Below are positions 7,293-9,915 of a stretch of 9,915 nt of DNA, in pieces. The notes under the pieces were generated by a model. That model was given only the letters and a program-made list of their open reading frames with translations. It made no database searches and was not told the origin of the DNA. The DNA comes from Tissierellales bacterium (lineage in GTDB: Bacteria > Bacillota_A > Clostridia > Tissierellales > JASKZW01): positions 1 through 9,915 of the forward strand of contig JASKZW010000015.1 in the NCBI GenBank assembly GCA_030147425.1, written 5' to 3'. How positions within the stretch are numbered: position 1 is the first letter of the stretch; each line of letters opens with the position of its first letter. Position numbers and translations under genes: made by a program.

Positions 7293-7991
7293 ATGTACGG
7301 TTATTATGGTAGCGGAACAAATAGTTGGTTTTTAGTATTAATGTTTGCCCTTGCAATTTCTAGCTATGCTCAAATAAAGGTATCAACTACATTTAACAAG
7401 TATTTAAGGGTGAATTCAAAGTATGGTTATACAGGTTATGAAGTTGCACAAAATTTATTAAAGAGAAATAATATTCACGATGTTAGGGTAGAGGCTGTTG
7501 CTGGAAATCTTACAGATCATTATGATCCAATAAATAAGGTGTTAAGACTATCTAGCAATGTTTATAATGGAACATCTATTGCTTCTATTTCTGTTGCAGC
7601 CCATGAAGTAGGCCATGCTATCCAACATGATCAAGGTTATGTACCATTAAAAATTAGAAGTATTATAGCGCCTATAGCAAGTATAGGTTCTAGGTTTGTA
7701 TGGATTCTTATATTTTTAGGTATGGTAATATCTCCAATGATGATAGAACTTGGAATTAGCTTGTATTTAGCTATAGTTTTATTTCAGATAGTAACCTTGC
7801 CAGTAGAATTTAATGCAAGTAGGAGGGCCTTAAATCAATTAGAAGATAATTCCTATATAGCTTATGATGAAAGACCTTATTCTAGAAAGGTTTTATCTGC
7901 TGCAGCCTTAACTTATGTAGCAGCTACCTTAGTAGCTATAGGAGAGCTTTTAAGGCTTTTATCTATTACTCAAAATAGAAGAAGAGACTAA
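7293..7991 (+). CDS. Membrane zinc metallopeptidase, YugP / Zn_peptidase_2 family
   Basis: A 232-residue membrane protein resembling B. subtilis YugP. A Gly/Tyr-rich N-terminus is followed by a hydrophobic helix (about 12-27). A soluble segment carries AAHEVGHAIQH (102-112), giving the HExxH zinc site with His104, Glu105 and His108. Two closely spaced hydrophobic helices lie at about 135-152 and 154-170, directly followed by PVEFNASRRAL, whose Glu172 is a plausible third zinc ligand, and a final hydrophobic stretch lies at about 202-220. The natural substrate is unknown, and I do not propose one. AGGAGG at 7281-7286 lies six bases before the ATG. It is the last gene before a strong terminator and starts only 10 bases after fmt. 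In many Clostridia it holds this position, followed by rsmB; here rsmB is absent. Family assignment is good; role unknown. Confidence 0.88.
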   Translation: MYGYYGSGTNSWFLVLMFALAISSYAQIKVSTTFNKYLRVNSKYGYTGYEVAQNLLKRNNIHDVRVEAVAGNLTDHYDPINKVLRLSSNVYNGTSIASISVAAHEVGHAIQHDQGYVPLKIRSIIAPIASIGSRFVWILIFLGMVISPMMIELGISLYLAIVLFQIVTLPVEFNASRRALNQLEDNSYIAYDERPYSRKVLSAAALTYVAATLVAIGELLRLLSITQNRRRD

Positions 7992-8023
7992 AATATTGCC
8001 TGGCATCAGGCAATATTTTTTTT
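7991..8023 (+). terminator. Strong intrinsic terminator after the zinc peptidase gene
   Basis: AAATATTGCCTG (7991-8002) pairs perfectly with CAGGCAATATTT (8007-8018) around a four-base GCAT loop, and the right arm runs into eight consecutive Ts (8016-8023). The first base of the stem is the last base of the preceding stop codon. This is a textbook Rho-independent terminator closing the upstream operon. Confidence 0.93.
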
Positions 8024-8028
8024 ATTTA

Positions 8029-8037
8029 TGATATAAT
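8029..8037 (+). promoter_or_regulatory. Extended -10 promoter for rlmN-stp-prkC
   Basis: TGATATAAT is a perfect TGn-TATAAT extended -10 element, beginning six bases after the terminator T-run. The corresponding -35 position (8009-8014, GGCAAT, in the terminator stem) is a poor match, so the promoter would depend on the extended -10. Transcription would start near 8044, about 20 bases ahead of the rlmN start. The placement right after a strong terminator supports the call. Confidence 0.65.
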
Positions 8038-8065
8038 TAAAAGATAGAATTATGGAGGTGAAAGT

Positions 8066-9097
8066 TTGAATAAGGTAAAACTATCAAGTTTAACAGAAGA
8101 GGAGTTAAAAGACTACCTAGTCAGTTTAGGTGAAAAAGCTTATAGGGGTGGTCAGGTATTTTCCTTTATTAATAAAAATCAGGTAGAAAAAATAGAAGAT
8201 ATAACTGTTCTATCTAAGGAGACTAGGAAAAACTTAGCTGAAAAAGCATATATAGAGGGAGTAAAGGTATATAAAAAATTAGATTCCCAAGTAGATGCAA
8301 CTAGAAAATATCTTTTTCAACTAGATGATGGGAACATTATTGAAGGAGTTGCTATGGACTATGCCCATGGCACAAGTATTTGCATTTCTACCCAAGTAGG
8401 CTGTAGGATGGGGTGTGAATTTTGTGCTTCTACAAAGGATGGCTTAGTTAGGGATCTAACCCCAGGAGAAATGCTAGGACAGGTTTATAGTATTGAAAAA
8501 GATATAGGAGTAGAAATAAGTAATATTGTTTTAATGGGAAGTGGAGAACCTTTAGATAACTATGATAATGTTATGACTTTTTTAGAGATAATACATAGTA
8601 AAAATGGTAAAAATTTATCCTATAGAAATATAACTTTGTCTACATGTGGAATAGTTCCTAAAATATACGATTTAGCTGAGGAAAATCTAGCTATAACCTT
8701 GTCTATATCCTTACACTCTCCTTTTGACAGTAAAAGAAAGGAAATAATGCCTATAGCAAGAAAGTATACTGTTAAGGAATTAATAGATGCATGTAAGCAT
8801 TACCTAAAAGTAAATGGAAGGCGAGTTACTATAGAATATACTTTAATAAGTGGAGTAAATGATGGAGATGAAGAAGCTTACGAATTAAAAAAGCTTTTGG
8901 GAAATGACAATTTTCATATCAACTTAATCCCATTAAACCCTATAGAAGAATATTCAGGAGAAAAACCAGAAGATGAAAGTGTTAAAAAATTTAAGAAAAA
9001 GCTTGAAGAACTTAAAATAAGGACAACAATAAGAAGGGAAATGGGTTCAGATATAAATGCTTCATGTGGACAGCTTAGACGTAGATATACTAAATAA
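8066..9097 (+). CDS. rlmN: Dual-specificity RNA methyltransferase RlmN
   Basis: A 343-residue radical SAM enzyme that methylates C2 of A2503 in 23S rRNA and of A37 in certain tRNAs, tuning peptidyl-transferase-centre function and decoding. The radical SAM cluster motif CRMGCEFC has Cys113, Cys117 and Cys120. The two mechanistic cysteines are also present: Cys106 in ICISTQVGC, equivalent to E. coli Cys118, and Cys334 in INASCGQL, equivalent to Cys355. Other family blocks include LMGSGEPLDNYDNV, TLSTCGIVP, LSISLHSPFDSKR and the C-terminal RREMGSDINASCGQLRRR. This set argues for RlmN; discrimination from Cfr, which shares the fold, rests on overall similarity and context. The start is TTG 8066, with GGAGGTG at 8054-8060. 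It opens a new transcription unit with stp and prkC. Confidence 0.95.
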   Translation: MNKVKLSSLTEEELKDYLVSLGEKAYRGGQVFSFINKNQVEKIEDITVLSKETRKNLAEKAYIEGVKVYKKLDSQVDATRKYLFQLDDGNIIEGVAMDYAHGTSICISTQVGCRMGCEFCASTKDGLVRDLTPGEMLGQVYSIEKDIGVEISNIVLMGSGEPLDNYDNVMTFLEIIHSKNGKNLSYRNITLSTCGIVPKIYDLAEENLAITLSISLHSPFDSKRKEIMPIARKYTVKELIDACKHYLKVNGRRVTIEYTLISGVNDGDEEAYELKKLLGNDNFHINLIPLNPIEEYSGEKPEDESVKKFKKKLEELKIRTTIRREMGSDINASCGQLRRRYTK

Positions 9098-9103
9098 ATG
9101 GTA

Positions 9104-9111
9104 GAGAGGTG
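9104..9111 (+). promoter_or_regulatory. stp ribosome binding site that decides the start
   Basis: GAGAGGTG has its GAGG core at 9106-9109. The longest open frame would start at GTG 9109, which is part of this site. GTG 9118, eight bases after the core, gives MKISVRTDIGLRKKVNQD, matching the usual N-terminus of the family. Confidence 0.75.
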
Positions 9112-9117
9112 AAAGCT

Positions 9118-9840
9118 GTGAAAATAAGTGTTAGGACAGATATAGGTTTAAGAAAAAAGGTGAATCAGGATTATTATTATATATCAGATGATAAGAAACT
9201 TTTAATAATAGCTGATGGAATGGGTGGACACAAGGCAGGAGAAGTGGCCAGCCAATTAGCTGTATCTGTCATAAGTAAGGCTTTATCAAAATTAGAAGAT
9301 TTGCCTTGTGAAAAGGATATTTTAAAATCCATAGAAGATTCTATAATAGAGGCAAATAATATTATTTTTAAAAAATCCAATGAAGATATTAGATATAAGG
9401 GTATGGGAACGACTCTTAGTTTAGCTTATATAGACAAGGGACTTATGTATATAGGCCATGTAGGAGATAGTAGAATTTATAAAATATCAAATAATAAATT
9501 AAGTCAACTTACAGAAGATCATTCCTTAGTTAAGGAATTGTTAAAGAAAGGTACTATAACAAGGGAAGAGGCTGAAAACCATCCTCAGAAAAATATAATT
9601 ACCCGTGCTGTAGGAACTGGAGAAAGCATAGAGGTTGATTTAGTTTTAGAGCCTTTAAGTCAGTCAGATATAATCTTATTAACTACAGATGGCTTGACAA
9701 ATGAGGTAAGTGATGAGGAAATAGAAAGAGTTTTTTTAGAAAAAAGCTTAGATGAAGCTTGCTTAACTTTAGTAGAACTTGCAAAAGAGTTGGGAAGTTA
9801 TGATAATATTACTATAATAGCGGCAAAATTAAAGAATTGA
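9118..9840 (+). CDS. stp: PP2C-family Ser/Thr protein phosphatase (Stp/PrpC)
   Basis: A 240-residue cytosolic metal-dependent phosphatase, the partner that reverses PrkC phosphorylation. PP2C motifs in order: RTDIGLRKKVNQD with metal ligand Asp18; ADGMGGHKAGEVAS with Asp33 and Gly34; GMGTTLSLAY; GHVGDSRIYKI; LTEDHSLVKELLKKG; NIITRAVGT; LLTTDGLTNEVSDEEI with Asp191; and SYDNITIIAAKL with Asp229. The length is close to B. subtilis PrpC. The likely start is GTG 9118; a GTG three codons upstream at 9109 lies in the ribosome binding site. It starts 20 bases after rlmN and its stop codon overlaps the prkC ribosome binding site, so phosphatase and kinase are probably translated in a coupled way from one mRNA. 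Confidence 0.95.
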   Translation: MKISVRTDIGLRKKVNQDYYYISDDKKLLIIADGMGGHKAGEVASQLAVSVISKALSKLEDLPCEKDILKSIEDSIIEANNIIFKKSNEDIRYKGMGTTLSLAYIDKGLMYIGHVGDSRIYKISNNKLSQLTEDHSLVKELLKKGTITREEAENHPQKNIITRAVGTGESIEVDLVLEPLSQSDIILLTTDGLTNEVSDEEIERVFLEKSLDEACLTLVELAKELGSYDNITIIAAKLKN

Positions 9841-9845
9841 GGTGA
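9839..9845 (+). promoter_or_regulatory. prkC ribosome binding site overlapping the stp stop codon
   Basis: GAGGTGA begins in the stp stop codon TGA (9838-9840). The core GAGG lies eight bases before TTG 9851. An in-frame GTG at 9842 falls inside the site and is less likely as a start; ATG 9846 is out of frame. Confidence 0.7.
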
Positions 9846-9850
9846 ATGCT

Positions 9851-9915
9851 TTGGAAGATATTACATTAGGTGGCAGATATAAGATTATAGAAAAGGTTGG
9901 CGGAGGCGGAATGGC
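9851..9915 (+). CDS. prkC: Ser/Thr protein kinase PrkC, N-terminus only
   Basis: Only 21 complete codons lie in the window, from TTG 9851. They read MEDITLGGRYKIIEKVGGGG followed by MA. The GGRYKI lead-in and the glycine-rich nucleotide loop GGGGMA are those of Hanks-type bacterial kinases, and position directly after a PP2C gene makes PrkC the clear candidate. In Firmicutes this membrane kinase with extracellular PASTA repeats senses muropeptides or lipid II and phosphorylates translation and cell-wall proteins. The catalytic loop, membrane helix and PASTA repeats cannot be checked here. The start is ambiguous between TTG 9851 and an in-frame GTG 9842; the former has proper spacing. Confidence 0.85.
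   Translation, partial: MEDITLGGRYKIIEKVGGGGM

Noticed and set aside
9177..9380. A 67-codon minus-strand open frame within stp.
   Set aside because: It is opposite the conserved PP2C motifs and is a shadow.
1..9915. A search for CRISPR repeats, tRNA or rRNA genes, transposase genes, phage genes, restriction or toxin-antitoxin genes, or other defence modules.
   Set aside because: No repeat-spacer pattern, cloverleaf, inverted-repeat-flanked gene or matching protein motif was seen. All coding space is taken by recognisable housekeeping genes.

Overview
The window is a stretch of chromosomal housekeeping DNA from a low-GC Gram-positive bacterium. A clostridial (Firmicutes/Bacillota) origin is suggested by the very AT-rich base composition, strong AGGAGG-type ribosome binding sites, frequent TTG/GTG starts, the gene order, and the presence of RemA and a PrkC/Stp pair. 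A Tissierellales-like anaerobe is possible, but I cannot fix the taxon from this sequence alone. I see no mobile element, CRISPR array, rRNA, tRNA or prophage gene, and no gene-free stretch longer than about 140 bases.

Layout. On the minus strand, from the left edge to 1211, lies most of rqcH (NFACT-family ribosome quality-control factor); its 3' end is outside the window. A 142-bp AT-rich divergent promoter region separates it from a long co-directional plus-strand cluster: yicC (endoribonuclease family), remA (DUF370 DNA-binding regulator), gmk (guanylate kinase), rpoZ (RNA polymerase omega), a hairpin with a T-tract, priA (replication restart helicase), def (peptide deformylase), fmt (Met-tRNA formyltransferase) and a membrane-embedded zinc peptidase of the YugP/Zn_peptidase_2 family. 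A strong intrinsic terminator follows, then an extended -10 promoter, and then rlmN (23S rRNA/tRNA adenine-C2 methylase), stp/prpC (PP2C phosphatase) and the first 21 codons of prkC (Ser/Thr kinase), cut by the right edge.

How the genes fit together. This is the well-known Firmicutes gmk-rpoZ-priA-def-fmt-rlmN-stp-prkC neighbourhood. Its theme is nucleotide supply, transcription and translation: formylation and deformylation of nascent chains (Fmt/Def), rRNA/tRNA methylation (RlmN), rescue of stalled nascent chains (RqcH), RNA turnover (YicC), GMP-to-GDP conversion (Gmk), and reversible phosphorylation (PrkC/Stp). Compared with the Bacillus subtilis order, coaBC is missing between rpoZ and priA, and rsmB is missing between fmt and rlmN. 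A hairpin/terminator lies at or beside each of these two places, and the second also carries the zinc peptidase gene.

I found no convincing undescribed system. The points most worth a second look are the two gene absences with hairpins, the membrane peptidase inside a translation operon, the compact divergent rqcH/yicC control region, and several starts where the longest open frame begins inside the ribosome binding site, so that the true start lies three codons downstream.
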